Assembly: GCA_024742735.1 (NCBI GenBank)
Contig: JANSXV010000001.1
Coordinates: forward strand, 558,001-622,000
Reading direction: 5' to 3'
Length of the DNA: 64,000 nucleotides
Origin: Alphaproteobacteria bacterium
GTDB taxonomy: Bacteria; Pseudomonadota; Alphaproteobacteria; Caulobacterales; Maricaulaceae
Shown here: positions 41,522 to 50,596 of the stretch, in pieces
Layout of the letters: every line of letters starts with the position of its first letter
Numbering within the stretch: position 1 is the first letter of the stretch
Position numbers and translations under genes: made by a program
The notes under the pieces: model-generated
What the model was told of the DNA's origin: nothing
Seen by the model: only the letters and a program-made list of their open reading frames with translations
The model's database searches: none

Positions 41522-43975
41522 ATGACCGTCACAGATCGACTTCTTGCAGGCGCAGCGTGCGCAGCGCTCATCGCCGGCGCGGCGGCGGCCCAGGACGCGC
41601 CCATCGTGCAACCGGGAGCGCCGGGTCAGGACAGCCGGCAGCTCAGCGCGGAGGAAGCCGCCCGCATCGCCGACAACCGCTATTCCGCCGACGATGTGCG
41701 CTTCATGCAGGACATGATCGTGCACCATTTCCAGGCCGTTCAGATGTCCGCGCTGGTGGAAGACCGCACCGGGAATCCCGGCGTGAACGCCATCGCCCAG
41801 CGGATCGACGCGACTCAGGAAGACGAGATCGAGTTCATGCAGACCTGGCTGCGCGAACGCGGTGAGCACGCGCCCGATCCCGCCGCTGAGACGACGGAGA
41901 TGGATCACGGCGGGCATGGCGGGCATGTGGGTCATTCCGGCCACGGCGCCCATCACGATCATTCCACCATGGCCGGCATGGCCAGCCCGGAACAGATGGC
42001 CGCGCTTGCTGCTGCTGAAGGAACCGAGTTCGACCGGCTCTTCCTGGAGCTGATGATCGCCCATCATGCCGGCGCGGTTGAGATGGTCGACCATCTGCTG
42101 AACCAGCGCGGCTCGGCCTATGATCCGGTTTTGCTGGACTTCGCCAATGACGTGCGCAGCGAGCAGGAAGCCGAAATCCGCCGCATGGACACGATGCTCG
42201 CCGGCCTGTCACCGGACCCGCGCAACGGTCTGGCTGCCGGTTTCCGTGACGCTGAAGAGGCGATCTCCAACCTATCCCTGGTGGCGAGCCTGCCCAAGCC
42301 CACGGGCTTCTTCGACCCGGAGAACCCCGCCGGCCTGCCGCCGCAGCTGCCGACCGAGGCCTCCGAGGGAGACGATGAGGAGGAGCGCGAACCCCGTTTC
42401 GGACGCCGCTCGCCCTTCCTGAGCTTCTCCAACACCGACATGGCCTTCTCCGGCGACCTCATGGCTGTCGGGAATTATCACGGCATCAACATGTACCGCC
42501 TGACCGATGAGGCGCCGCAGCTGATCAGCTCCATCGTTTGCCCCGGCGGCCAGGGCGACGTGTCCATCGTCGGCGACCTGATGCTGATGTCGGTGGAGCA
42601 GACCCGTGGGCGGATCGACTGCGGGCGACATGGCATCTCGGAAGATGTCAGCGCGGAGCGGTTCCGGGGCCTGCGCATCTTCGACATCTCCAACCCCGCC
42701 GCGCCGCGCCAGGTGGGCCTGGTGCAGACCTGCCGCGGGTCGCACACCCATTCGGTGGTGTCGGCCGATGAAGAGACCATCATCGTCTACAATTCCGGCA
42801 CCAGCTCGGTGCGTTCCGAAGACGAGCTCGCCGGTTGTGTGTCCGGCCTGCCCGGCGATCAGGACACTGCGCTGTTCTCCATCGACGTCATCGAGATTCC
42901 GGTTGAGAACCCGGCCGCCGCGCGGATCATCGACAGCCCGCGCGTGTTCGCTGACGACGACACCGGGCGCATCGCCGGACTGTGGACCGGCGGCGACCAC
43001 GGCGAAGGCACGCAAAACACGCGGCGCACCGACCAGTGCCACGATATCACGGTCTTCCCCTCCCTGAACCTGGCGGCCGGCGCCTGCTCGGGCAACGGGA
43101 TCATTTTCGACATCACCGACCCGCGCGCGCCCACCCGGATCGACGCCGTGGTCGACCAGGGCTTCGCTTACTGGCACTCGGCCACGTTCAACAATGCCGG
43201 CGACGTGGTGCTGTTCACCGACGAATGGGGCGGCGGCGGACGGCCGCGCTGCCGGGCTCAGGATCCCGACACCTGGGGCGCCAACGCGATCTACGAGATC
43301 AATGACGGACGCCTTGAATTCGCCGGATATTACAAGATCCCCACCGACCAGTCAGAGGTGGAGAACTGCGTGGCCCATAATGGCTCCATCATCCCCGTAC
43401 CAGGGCGCGATATCTTCGTGCAGTCCTGGTACCAGGGCGGGATCTCCGTGCTGGACTTCACCGATCCGGCGAACGCCTACGAGATCGGTTTCTTCGACCG
43501 CGGGCCGGTTCATCCCGATATCCTGGCCTCAGGCGGGTACTGGTCGAGCTACTGGTATGACGGGCGCATCTACGCCACCGAGATCGGCCGCGGCCTTGAC
43601 GTCTTCGCGCTTGAACCCAGCGAGCACCTGACCGCTAACGAGATCGCCGCCGCGGCCATGGCCGATCAGGGCGACATCTTCAATCCGCAGCAGCAATTCC
43701 CGGTGAGCTGGCCGGACCACCCGGTGGTGGCCCTCGCCTATCTCGACCAGCTCATGCGCGATGAGGCCATCGCCGGCGAGCCGGCCCAGGGCCTCTACGA
43801 AGCCCTTGAGCTGGCCGCAGAGCATGTGGACGCCGGCACAAGCGACCGCGATCTGGCTGGAGAGCTGCGCCGCCTGGCGCGCGAGCTGCCAAGCGCGGCG
43901 GACGGGAGCGATACAGCCGCACGCCTCGACGCACTTCGCGAGGTGATCGACGGGGTCCGGCGCGCGCTGCGCTAG
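41522..43975 (+). CDS. Exported DUF305 / LVIVD-repeat fusion protein with His-rich linker
   Basis: An 817-aa secreted protein (signal peptide to AAAAQ). Residues about 45-215 are a DUF305 ferritin-like helical domain with two DMIVHHFQAVQMS / MIAHHAGAVEMV motifs. They flank a histidine-rich loop (128-149, MDHGGHGGHVGHSGHGAHHDHSTM) that looks like a copper or other metal site. From about 290 a beta-propeller with LVIVD-type repeats follows (LRIFDISNPAAPRQVG, IIFDITDPRAPTRID, ISVLDFTDPANAYEIGF), and a helical C-terminus. DUF305 proteins are linked to metal handling; the exact function is unknown. GGGGAGGATT is a strong ribosome binding site. Confidence 0.85.
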   Translation: MTVTDRLLAGAACAALIAGAAAAQDAPIVQPGAPGQDSRQLSAEEAARIADNRYSADDVRFMQDMIVHHFQAVQMSALVEDRTGNPGVNAIAQRIDATQEDEIEFMQTWLRERGEHAPDPAAETTEMDHGGHGGHVGHSGHGAHHDHSTMAGMASPEQMAALAAAEGTEFDRLFLELMIAHHAGAVEMVDHLLNQRGSAYDPVLLDFANDVRSEQEAEIRRMDTMLAGLSPDPRNGLAAGFRDAEEAISNLSLVASLPKPTGFFDPENPAGLPPQLPTEASEGDDEEEREPRFGRRSPFLSFSNTDMAFSGDLMAVGNYHGINMYRLTDEAPQLISSIVCPGGQGDVSIVGDLMLMSVEQTRGRIDCGRHGISEDVSAERFRGLRIFDISNPAAPRQVGLVQTCRGSHTHSVVSADEETIIVYNSGTSSVRSEDELAGCVSGLPGDQDTALFSIDVIEIPVENPAAARIIDSPRVFADDDTGRIAGLWTGGDHGEGTQNTRRTDQCHDITVFPSLNLAAGACSGNGIIFDITDPRAPTRIDAVVDQGFAYWHSATFNNAGDVVLFTDEWGGGGRPRCRAQDPDTWGANAIYEINDGRLEFAGYYKIPTDQSEVENCVAHNGSIIPVPGRDIFVQSWYQGGISVLDFTDPANAYEIGFFDRGPVHPDILASGGYWSSYWYDGRIYATEIGRGLDVFALEPSEHLTANEIAAAAMADQGDIFNPQQQFPVSWPDHPVVALAYLDQLMRDEAIAGEPAQGLYEALELAAEHVDAGTSDRDLAGELRRLARELPSAADGSDTAARLDALREVIDGVRRALR

Positions 43976-43996
43976 GATCGCCGAGCGCCAGACTTG

Positions 43997-44030
43997 AAAA
44001 GCCGCGGCCTGCTCGGGCCGCGGCTTTTTT
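43997..44030 (+). terminator. Terminator of the DUF305 gene
   Basis: AAAAGCCGCGGCC (43997-44009) pairs perfectly with GGCCGCGGCTTTT (44016-44028), followed by TT. The As at its left also let it act for the convergent XRE gene. Confidence 0.9.
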
Positions 44031-44051
44031 GCTGATAGAGGCGATCAGATG

Positions 44052-44495
44052 TCAGCGGGACGCCGCCTCACGCCCGGCGATCCAGACGATGAAGATCACC
44101 AGGCAGTGGGCCGCAGCGCCAACCGTCCACCAGATCAGCGGCGTCTTCATTACGAAGGCCCCTTCGCTCACGCTGATGGCGATGAAGATCAGGACGCCCA
44201 GCGCATAGCTGGCCAGATGAACCCACAGCCCGACGCGCGCCGCCGCCAGGCCCTTGGCGAATTTGCGCCGGGCGATCTCCTGAGCTTCCTCCTCGGGATC
44301 GACCGATAACGCCGAGACGTCGACATTAAACGCCGCAGCCAACGCCATGAGGGTGTCGCGCGAGGCGGCGTCCCCGGTCTCGATGCGCTGGATGGTGCGC
44401 ACGCCGACTCCGGCCAGCTCGGCCAGGTGTTCCTGGGACCACTGACGCTCTTCACGCCAGCGTTTGATCTTGGATGCGTCAGTCTTGAAAGCCAT
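44052..44495 (-). CDS. XRE-family regulator with two-helix membrane domain
   Basis: A 147-aa protein from the ATG at 44495 (AAGGAG upstream; the track starts 15 codons early). Residues 5-60 form an XRE helix-turn-helix (KIKRWREERQWSQEHLAELAGVGVRTIQRIETGDAASRDTLMALAAAFNVDVSAL); the C-terminal half has two membrane segments (LASYALGVLIFIAISV and TPLIWWTVGAAAHCLVIFIVWIAG) of the 2TM type. Membrane-tethered DNA-binding proteins of this kind are common but little understood. It lies downstream of bchJ on the same strand, 150 bp away. Confidence 0.85.
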   Translation of the reverse strand: MAFKTDASKIKRWREERQWSQEHLAELAGVGVRTIQRIETGDAASRDTLMALAAAFNVDVSALSVDPEEEAQEIARRKFAKGLAAARVGLWVHLASYALGVLIFIAISVSEGAFVMKTPLIWWTVGAAAHCLVIFIVWIAGREAASR

Positions 44496-44643
44496 GGTCT
44501 TCTCCTTGCGGGCTGTTGTAATCAGACCCGCCGGAAACACCAGTTTTCAGGGCGCGCCGCCACGTCATGGCGGCGTCAACGGCCCGCCAGCCGCCCGCCA
44601 CACCCCCGCCGCGAGGCCGCCAGCCCCCTGAATTCCCGAGCCT

Positions 44644-45237
44644 TCAATACGCGATCTCGAAACAGCACGGCGCGCCGGCGAGCTTCGGACCGTGGTCGTG
44701 TCCGACGCGCACCTTCGGGCTGACCAGTGAGCCGAACAGGACTTCGAACACGCCCACGTGCCAGGCGCAGTCCGGCATGGCGAGCGGGTTGTTCTCGATC
44801 TCGATCCGCGACGGCGCGCCGCTGCGGACCGTGCACATGCCAGAGCCCGCAAAGGTCCAGGCATGCTTCTGGATGGCGCTCAGCAAAAGCGGAGCGGCGA
44901 AGCGGGCCGGCAGCACCTTTAAGAGCGTGCGCACCGCCCCCGGGATCCGGTTGTGCAGGATATAGGCGCCCGTGAGCTCTCCGGCCCGGTGGGCGATGCG
45001 GAGCGCCTCGTCACGCGGCAGCGACTCAAACAAGGCCGCGAACAGAGCTTTCGGGATCTCCTCGTCGATCATCTCCCCGGGGCGCTCCGTGAGCAGGTGC
45101 GACAGCCCGGCTTGCGCGAACACGCGCTCGGCCAGATCACGCCCGCCCGCCTCGACCAGCGCAGCCTCCGTCTGGAGGACGGCGTTCGGGCCGATGACCG
45201 CATTGCTCGGGATCGAGACGGCGAGCGCCATGGCCAC
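44644..45237 (-). CDS. bchJ: BchJ: bacteriochlorophyll 4-vinyl reductase family protein
   Basis: A 197-aa V4R-domain protein of the BchJ family: IGPNAVLQTEAALVEAGGRDLAERVFAQAGLSHLL, ARFAAPLLLSAIQKHAWTFAGSG and a C-terminal Cys-rich end GAPCCFEIAY. BchJ was named an 8-vinyl reductase but later work favours a porphyrin-carrier role helping Mg-chelatase. It directly follows bchE (5-bp gap), the pairing seen in purple bacteria. No other pigment gene lies in this window. Confidence 0.88.
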   Translation of the reverse strand: MAMALAVSIPSNAVIGPNAVLQTEAALVEAGGRDLAERVFAQAGLSHLLTERPGEMIDEEIPKALFAALFESLPRDEALRIAHRAGELTGAYILHNRIPGAVRTLLKVLPARFAAPLLLSAIQKHAWTFAGSGMCTVRSGAPSRIEIENNPLAMPDCAWHVGVFEVLFGSLVSPKVRVGHDHGPKLAGAPCCFEIAY

Positions 45238-45242
45238 CTCCG

Positions 45243-46883
45243 CTAGCGGGTGTCGATCAACGTCTTGGCGTCGCTCTGCTCGGCCATCTGCTGATCGCCG
45301 CCGCCACAGGCTTTGACCGGCTCTGGATTCTCCGCGAGGCGGCGCGCCCGTTTGATCGCGGCCTTGTCGGCGTTGGCCTGCCAGTCGTCCATCTGGGCCG
45401 GCGCGATGGTGCGGGTGCGGTCAAAGTTGAAATTGACCGTCTTCTTCGACTGCGGGCCCCAGTAGTTCGCCTTGCCCAGATCATAGAACTGACGCTGGAA
45501 CCCGGCCTTCAGAAACGCCTTCAGGCAGCCCAGCAGGTAGCGCCGCCGGAAACCGGTGCCGCGCCAGGGATAATGGAACAGCGCCTTCTGCATGTAGAAG
45601 CGCCGGTAATTCTTCATCACGCCATTCAGAAGCTCGCCGCGCTCCATGGCCGCCGGCTTCATGATGGGGGTGACGAAGTTGTATTTTTCAAAATCGAAGA
45701 TCTCGACCTTGTCGCCGAGCGACTGGAAGAGCGGCGTGAACGGCCAGGGCGTATACATCGCCCAGTTGGCCAGATCCGGCTGCCAGTCCCAGGCCATCTT
45801 GTAGGTCTCTTCCAGCGTCTCTTCGGTCTCGTTGTCGAGCCCGACGATGAACTGGGCCTCCACGAAGATGTCAGCCTCGCGCAGGAGCCGGATCGCCTCC
45901 TTGTTCTCCTCGACCTTGGTTTCCTTGTTGAAAGTGTCGAGTTTGAGCTGAGCTGCGGCTTCTGTGCCGAGGGACACGTGGACAAGGCCCGCCTCGCGAT
46001 AGAAGGACAGCAGCTCCTTGTCGCGCATGATGTCCGTGACGCGCGTGTTGATGCCCCACTTGATCTTGTCGGGCAGGCCGCGATCAATCAGCTCCTGGCA
46101 GAACTGGATGAATTTCTTACGGTTAATCGTCGGCTCTTCATCGGCGAGGATGAAAAAACCGACGCCGTGTTCGTTCACCAGGTGCTCGATCTCGTCGACG
46201 ACCTTTTTGGGGTCCCTCACCCGGTAGTCGCGCCAGAACTTCCACTGGCTGCAGAAGCTGCACGTGAACGGGCAGCCGCGCGCCATGTTGGGAATCGCCA
46301 CCTTCACGCCCAGCGGCACGTAGATGTAGTGATCCCATTCCAGCATGGACCAGTCCGGCTCGAGGTTGTCGAGATCCTTGATGGTCGGCGCGGCCTCGGT
46401 GGAGACGATCTGGTCTCCATCGCGGAAGGCCAGGCCATTGATGTCCCAGCGCGCCGACTGCAGCACGCCATCGTTAATCGCAGTGATGAGATTGACGAAA
46501 ATCTCCTCGCCTTCCCCGCGCACGATGACGTCGATCCAAGGCGCCTCGGACAGGACCTGCTTGAACATGAAGGTGGCGTGGATGCCGCCCAGAACACGCA
46601 CCGCGTCGGGCACGGTCTCCTTGGCGATCTCCAGCACCCGTTCCGCGGTGTAGATCGCCGGCGTAATCGCGGTGGTCCCCACCACGTCGGGCTGGAGCTC
46701 CTCCATCTTCGCGCGCAGGTCCTCATCACTGAGATGGTGGGTCATGGCGTCGAGGAAATGGATGTCGGTGAAGCCCGCCCGTTTCAGAGGTCCGGACAGA
46801 TAGGCGACCCAGGCCGGCGGCCAGCTCCCGGCGATCTCCGCGCCGCCGGAGTGATAGTTGGGATGGATGAGCAGGATCCGCAT
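45243..46883 (-). CDS. bchE: BchE: anaerobic Mg-protoporphyrin IX monomethyl ester cyclase
   Basis: A 546-aa radical SAM enzyme that closes the fifth ring of bacteriochlorophyll using water as the oxygen source. The N-terminal cobalamin-binding domain ([33 protein letters not shown]) is followed by the 4Fe-4S motif [14 protein letters not shown] (CxxxCxxC, residues 204-211). The closing part, [29 protein letters not shown], is typical of BchE rather than other B12 radical SAM proteins. Its promoter region carries two PpsR-type boxes. In aerobic phototrophs it may work beside or instead of AcsF. Confidence 0.93.
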   Translation of the reverse strand: MRILLIHPNYHSGGAEIAGSWPPAWVAYLSGPLKRAGFTDIHFLDAMTHHLSDEDLRAKMEELQPDVVGTTAITPAIYTAERVLEIAKETVPDAVRVLGGIHATFMFKQVLSEAPWIDVIVRGEGEEIFVNLITAINDGVLQSARWDINGLAFRDGDQIVSTEAAPTIKDLDNLEPDWSMLEWDHYIYVPLGVKVAIPNMARGCPFTCSFCSQWKFWRDYRVRDPKKVVDEIEHLVNEHGVGFFILADEEPTINRKKFIQFCQELIDRGLPDKIKWGINTRVTDIMRDKELLSFYREAGLVHVSLGTEAAAQLKLDTFNKETKVEENKEAIRLLREADIFVEAQFIVGLDNETEETLEETYKMAWDWQPDLANWAMYTPWPFTPLFQSLGDKVEIFDFEKYNFVTPIMKPAAMERGELLNGVMKNYRRFYMQKALFHYPWRGTGFRRRYLLGCLKAFLKAGFQRQFYDLGKANYWGPQSKKTVNFNFDRTRTIAPAQMDDWQANADKAAIKRARRLAENPEPVKACGGGDQQMAEQSDAKTLIDTR

Positions 46884-46894
46884 GGCGCCCTCGC

Positions 46895-46937
46895 TGTCTG
46901 AATACCCTTACACCGGATGTGTCTATTCAGGTTTACA
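46895..46937. promoter_or_regulatory. Two tandem PpsR/CrtJ boxes upstream of bchE
   Basis: TGTCTGAATACCCTTACA (46895-46912) and TGTCTATTCAGGTTTACA (46920-46937) each match TGT-N12-ACA, the known PpsR/CrtJ palindrome, with 7 bp between them. They end 12 bp before the bchE start codon. PpsR represses pigment genes under oxygen and light. Tandem spacing like this is the usual cooperative arrangement. Confidence 0.75.
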
Positions 46938-47006
46938 GCTGAGCCGCCGCTCTGCGCGAGGCGGCATTGTGTCACGCGAGACCAAGTGCGAAGATTGGAG
47001 GCCGGA

Positions 47007-47960
47007 TCAGGACGCCGCCTCATCCTCGCCGTCACGGGTCCGCTCAAACGATGCCGCTGGTGCGCAGGCTGTGACGACGAGCGAGGCGATGTCACAGCCG
47101 CGATCGGCCCGCAGGACGCAGTCCTGCAGTTTAACGCCGGTGAACCCGGCCTGCTCCAGAAGGCTGGCGATATAGGCGCGCGAATGGGCGAAGCGGCGGC
47201 TGTCGCGCAGTTCGATATCACCGGTTTCGGAAAGCTCGACGGTGAAAGCGAGCCGGCCGCCCGGCTGGAGCGAGTTCGCGGACCAGCTGATCACGTGCTC
47301 CAGCGCGCCCAGATAGATAAATACATCGGCGGCCACGATCAGATCGTAGCGCGGCCCCTCAAGCGTCAGCGATGCGATGTCGGCCTTGTCCAGCTGATCA
47401 TAGACGCTCTTGGCGCGCGCCTTCGCGAGCATGCCGGCCGACAGGTCCACGCCTTCCAGGCGCACACAGAAGGGACGCAGCGCCTCGCCCATGAGCCCGG
47501 TTCCGCACCCAAGATCGAGCACGCAGGCGGCATAGACAAAGCCATCAGCCTTTAAAGCTTCAAGCAGAAGGTCAGGGCCGCGATACTTCAGCCCCTCGAC
47601 CAGCGCCCGCTCGAACTGCGGCGCGTACTGATCGAACAAAAGCTCGACAAAGGCCGCCGGCATGGAGTCGGCGCCCGGCGCGTCCAACAGCAAAGACCGC
47701 TTGAGGCTCGCACCGAACGGGTCGGCCGGGTTGAGCGCCAGCGCCACGTCGAACGCGCGCACCGCGCCATCGGTCTGGCCCGCCATCTCGTGCAACTCGC
47801 CCAGGCGATACCAGCCCGCCGCCCAGCGCGGCGCCAGATCAAGCGCGCCGGACAGCACCTCGATCGCGCCGGACCAGTCCCCGGTCGAGGCCAGGGTCTC
47901 CGCAAAGTCCGCCCGGCGGTCGACGGCCGGATCGCCGGAAGAAAACAGAGCTCCGCTCAT
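47007..47960 (-). CDS. TPR-containing SAM-dependent methyltransferase
   Basis: A 317-aa protein (start at 47960, MSGALFSSGDPAVDRRADFAE; the track's start is 20 codons earlier and reaches towards the divergent gene). Residues 10-90 hold two to three TPR-like repeats (WAAGWYRLGELHEMAGQTDGAVRAFDVALALNPADP); the rest is a class I methyltransferase with the SAM loop VLDLGCGTGLMGEALRP, GVDLSAGMLAKARAK and YDLIVAADVFIYLG. Similar proteins occur widely in alphaproteobacteria without known substrate. It is upstream of bchE on the same strand, 123 bp away. Confidence 0.85.
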   Translation of the reverse strand: MSGALFSSGDPAVDRRADFAETLASTGDWSGAIEVLSGALDLAPRWAAGWYRLGELHEMAGQTDGAVRAFDVALALNPADPFGASLKRSLLLDAPGADSMPAAFVELLFDQYAPQFERALVEGLKYRGPDLLLEALKADGFVYAACVLDLGCGTGLMGEALRPFCVRLEGVDLSAGMLAKARAKSVYDQLDKADIASLTLEGPRYDLIVAADVFIYLGALEHVISWSANSLQPGGRLAFTVELSETGDIELRDSRRFAHSRAYIASLLEQAGFTGVKLQDCVLRADRGCDIASLVVTACAPAASFERTRDGEDEAAS

Positions 47961-48109
47961 GGCTGATGGAAGGTCCCGATACGCCGGACACGGACCGATC
48001 CGCCCCGGTGACGCGCGCATTTGGCGACCCGCGGGCCGCGTGTCAATGCAGATCTCGTGCGGCGCCGGGAAAGGCGGACAGGCGCGGCGCAGCAGGCTAC
48101 AAACGCGCC

Positions 48110-49225
48110 ATGGACCCGTTGGAAATTTTTCTCGTCAGCGCACCCGGGCTGGAGCCTCTCCTCGCCGAGGAAGCTCAAGCTCGGGGCTTTGTATCGGCGC
48201 ACGCTGTTCCCGGCGGCGTGACGCTCTCCGGCGGCTGGGCCGAAGCGCAGCGGGCCTGCCTTGTGCTGCGCGGGGCGAGCCGGGTTCTCGTGCGCATCGC
48301 GCATTTTCCCGCTGCGCATCTCGCCCAGCTGGACAAGCGCGCGCGCAAGATCAATTGGGCGGACCTTTTGCGTCCCGAAGTTCCCGTGAAGGTGGAGGCC
48401 AGCTGCAAGGGCTCGCGCATCTACCATGCCGGCGCCGCCGCCGAACGGATCAGCAACGCCATTCGTGACGGTGTGGGCCCCGCCCTCAGCGACGACGCAC
48501 CGGTGCGCATCCTTGTGCGTATCCAGAAGAATGTCTGCACGATCAGCGTCGACATGGCCGGAGAGCCGCTGCACCGGCGCGGCTTCAAGGAAGCCGTGGC
48601 CAAGGCGCCCATGCGCGAGACGCTGGCCGCCCTGTTCCTGCGCGCCTGCGGCTATGACGGGGCCGAGCCGGTGCTCGATCCCATGTGCGGATCCGGCACC
48701 TTCGTGATCGAGGCCGCCGAGATCGCGGCGGGTCTGGCGCCCGGACGCGGCCGCAGCTTCGCCTTTGAACAGCTGGCCGGGTTCGACCCGGACGCCTGGG
48801 CGGCGATGCAAGCCGGGCTTGCGCCTGCTGCTGCGACGACGCCGGACGCTTGCTTCCACGGGTCGGACAGAGACCCCGGCGCAATCCGGATGGCTGGCGA
48901 AAACGCGTCGCGCGCCGGCGTGGCCGCTCTGTGTCGCTTCGAAGCAGTGGCTGTGAAGGAGCTGCAACGCCCCGATGGCCCGCCGGGTCTCATCATCGTC
49001 AATCCACCCTATGGCGAGCGGGTCAGCAATCGCGGGGCGCTGGTCGGCGTACATCGCAGGCTGGGTCAGGTCCTGCGCGAGCGCTTCACCGGCTGGCGGG
49101 TCGGACTGGTCACCAGCGACGCCAGCCTGGCGAAGGTCACCGGTCTGCCGTTCGGGGCCCCCGGCCCCTTCGTGGACCATGGCGGGCTGAAGATCCGGCT
49201 GCACCAGACCGGGCCGTTGACCTGA
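48110..49225 (+). CDS. THUMP-domain rRNA (guanine-N2) methyltransferase, RlmL-like
   Basis: A 371-aa RNA methyltransferase (start at 48110; the track version is 48 codons longer and overlaps the divergent gene). The N-terminal part contains a THUMP RNA-binding domain (IRDGVGPALSDDAPVRILVRIQKNVCTISVDMAGEPLHRRGFKEA) leading to the APMRETLAALFL segment; the catalytic domain has LDPMCGSGTFVIEAA and the active-site NPPYGERV. This matches the N-terminal half of RlmKL (23S rRNA m2G2445). Confidence 0.9.
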   Translation: MDPLEIFLVSAPGLEPLLAEEAQARGFVSAHAVPGGVTLSGGWAEAQRACLVLRGASRVLVRIAHFPAAHLAQLDKRARKINWADLLRPEVPVKVEASCKGSRIYHAGAAAERISNAIRDGVGPALSDDAPVRILVRIQKNVCTISVDMAGEPLHRRGFKEAVAKAPMRETLAALFLRACGYDGAEPVLDPMCGSGTFVIEAAEIAAGLAPGRGRSFAFEQLAGFDPDAWAAMQAGLAPAAATTPDACFHGSDRDPGAIRMAGENASRAGVAALCRFEAVAVKELQRPDGPPGLIIVNPPYGERVSNRGALVGVHRRLGQVLRERFTGWRVGLVTSDASLAKVTGLPFGAPGPFVDHGGLKIRLHQTGPLT

Positions 49226-49279
49226 TCTGACAATCCGGCCAGCGCGTACCTTCTTCGTACGCAAAACAAGCAGGTCTTA

Positions 49280-50596
49280 ATGAGTCGGCAAGACAATGAC
49301 GGCCGGGTGATCCCGTCAGCGGGCGTCGCCCGCCTGGCGCGCTACGGGGCGCTTGGCGCTGGCCTGTTGAGCGACACCCTCCAGGCGCGCGCCAAGGCGC
49401 TGGCCGACGGCGGCTCGACGGACTGGGGCGACCTCGCCTTCTCTCCCGGCGCTGCGAAACGCTTTACCGACGAGCTCGCCCGCCTGCGCGGCGCGGCGCT
49501 GAAAGCCGGCCAGCTGATCTCCATGGATGCTGGCGGCGTATTGCCGGCCGAATTTGCGCAAGCGGCGTCCCGCCTTCGCGCCGGCGCCGATCCCATGCCG
49601 GCCCGCCAGCTGCGGCGGGTGCTGGATGAACGCTGGGGCCCTGACTGGCTGCGCCGGTTCAAGCGTTTTGAAGTGCGCCCTGTCGCGGCGGCTTCGATCG
49701 GCCAGGTGCACAAGGCGGAGACAAAGGATGGACGCACGCTCGCCATCAAGGTGCTCTATCCCGGCGTGCGCCGGAGCATCGACAGCGATCTGGATGCGCT
49801 GGGCGCCCTGATCGCCTTCTCCGGCCTCGTTCCACGCGGCATGGACCTCAAGCCGCTCCTCAGCGAAGCCAAGCGCCAGCTCCATTGCGAAACCGACTAT
49901 GGGCTGGAAGCCCGGAACCTCACCGCCTACGCGGAGGCCGTGCGAGGCGATGGTCGCTTCGTCACGCCGTCCATCGCCGAGGACTGGTGTGCGGACGGCG
50001 TGCTGGCCATGACGTGGCTGGAGGGCCGGTCCATCGAGACTGCCGCAGATCAGCCCCTGAGCGAACGCGAACGCGTGTTCGACGCCCTGACCGATCTGAC
50101 TCTGGCCGAGCTGTTCGACCTGGGCCTGATGCAGACCGACCCGAATTTCGCGAACTTTCTCTATGCCGGACCCGACGCGCTCATCGGCCTGATCGATTTC
50201 GGCGCGGTGCAGGCCGTGCCGACTGAGATATCCAGCCGATATCGCTCCGTCCTGGCCGCCGCGCTTGAAGGCGAGCGGTCGGACCTGACTGATGCTTTGC
50301 GTGGCCTGGGCGTCATCGGCGAAGGGACATCCGGCGATCATGCGAGCGCTGTAACCGCCATGGCCGAGCGGTCCATGGCGGCGCTCCGCGCCGGTGAGCC
50401 GTTCGACTTCACCGACACCGCCCTGATCACCGAAACACAGTCCGCCGGCGAGCGCTTGCGCAAATCAGGCTTCAATCACGCGCCGCCGCCGGAGCTGATC
50501 TTCATCCAGCGCAAACTTGGCGGGCTTTACCTGCTGGGGGCGCGCCTGGGTTTGTCGCGTGACCTGCGCTCAACGCTGAATCGCTACCTGATCTAG
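49280..50596 (+). CDS. ABC1/AarF (UbiB-like) atypical kinase
   Basis: A 438-aa protein of the ABC1/ADCK/UbiB family. It has the KxGQ-type motif ALKAGQLISM, the alanine-rich loop PVAAASIGQVHKAE replacing the glycine loop, the ATP-binding Lys in LAIKVLYPG, MQTDPNFANFL and the DFG-type LIDFGAVQ. Family members support ubiquinone synthesis or lipid homeostasis by ATPase activity. No hydrophobic tail is obvious. It ends in a 4-bp CTAG overlap with the convergent mltF. Confidence 0.92.
   Translation: MSRQDNDGRVIPSAGVARLARYGALGAGLLSDTLQARAKALADGGSTDWGDLAFSPGAAKRFTDELARLRGAALKAGQLISMDAGGVLPAEFAQAASRLRAGADPMPARQLRRVLDERWGPDWLRRFKRFEVRPVAAASIGQVHKAETKDGRTLAIKVLYPGVRRSIDSDLDALGALIAFSGLVPRGMDLKPLLSEAKRQLHCETDYGLEARNLTAYAEAVRGDGRFVTPSIAEDWCADGVLAMTWLEGRSIETAADQPLSERERVFDALTDLTLAELFDLGLMQTDPNFANFLYAGPDALIGLIDFGAVQAVPTEISSRYRSVLAAALEGERSDLTDALRGLGVIGEGTSGDHASAVTAMAERSMAALRAGEPFDFTDTALITETQSAGERLRKSGFNHAPPPELIFIQRKLGGLYLLGARLGLSRDLRSTLNRYLI

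Noticed and set aside
44555-44575. CGCCGCCA-N5-TGGCGGCG hairpin as a bchJ terminator
   Set aside because: No T-tract follows on the minus strand; too weak to call.
47957-49264. 435-aa open frame on the minus strand
   Set aside because: Antisense to the THUMP-domain methyltransferase, whose SAM and NPPY motifs are intact.
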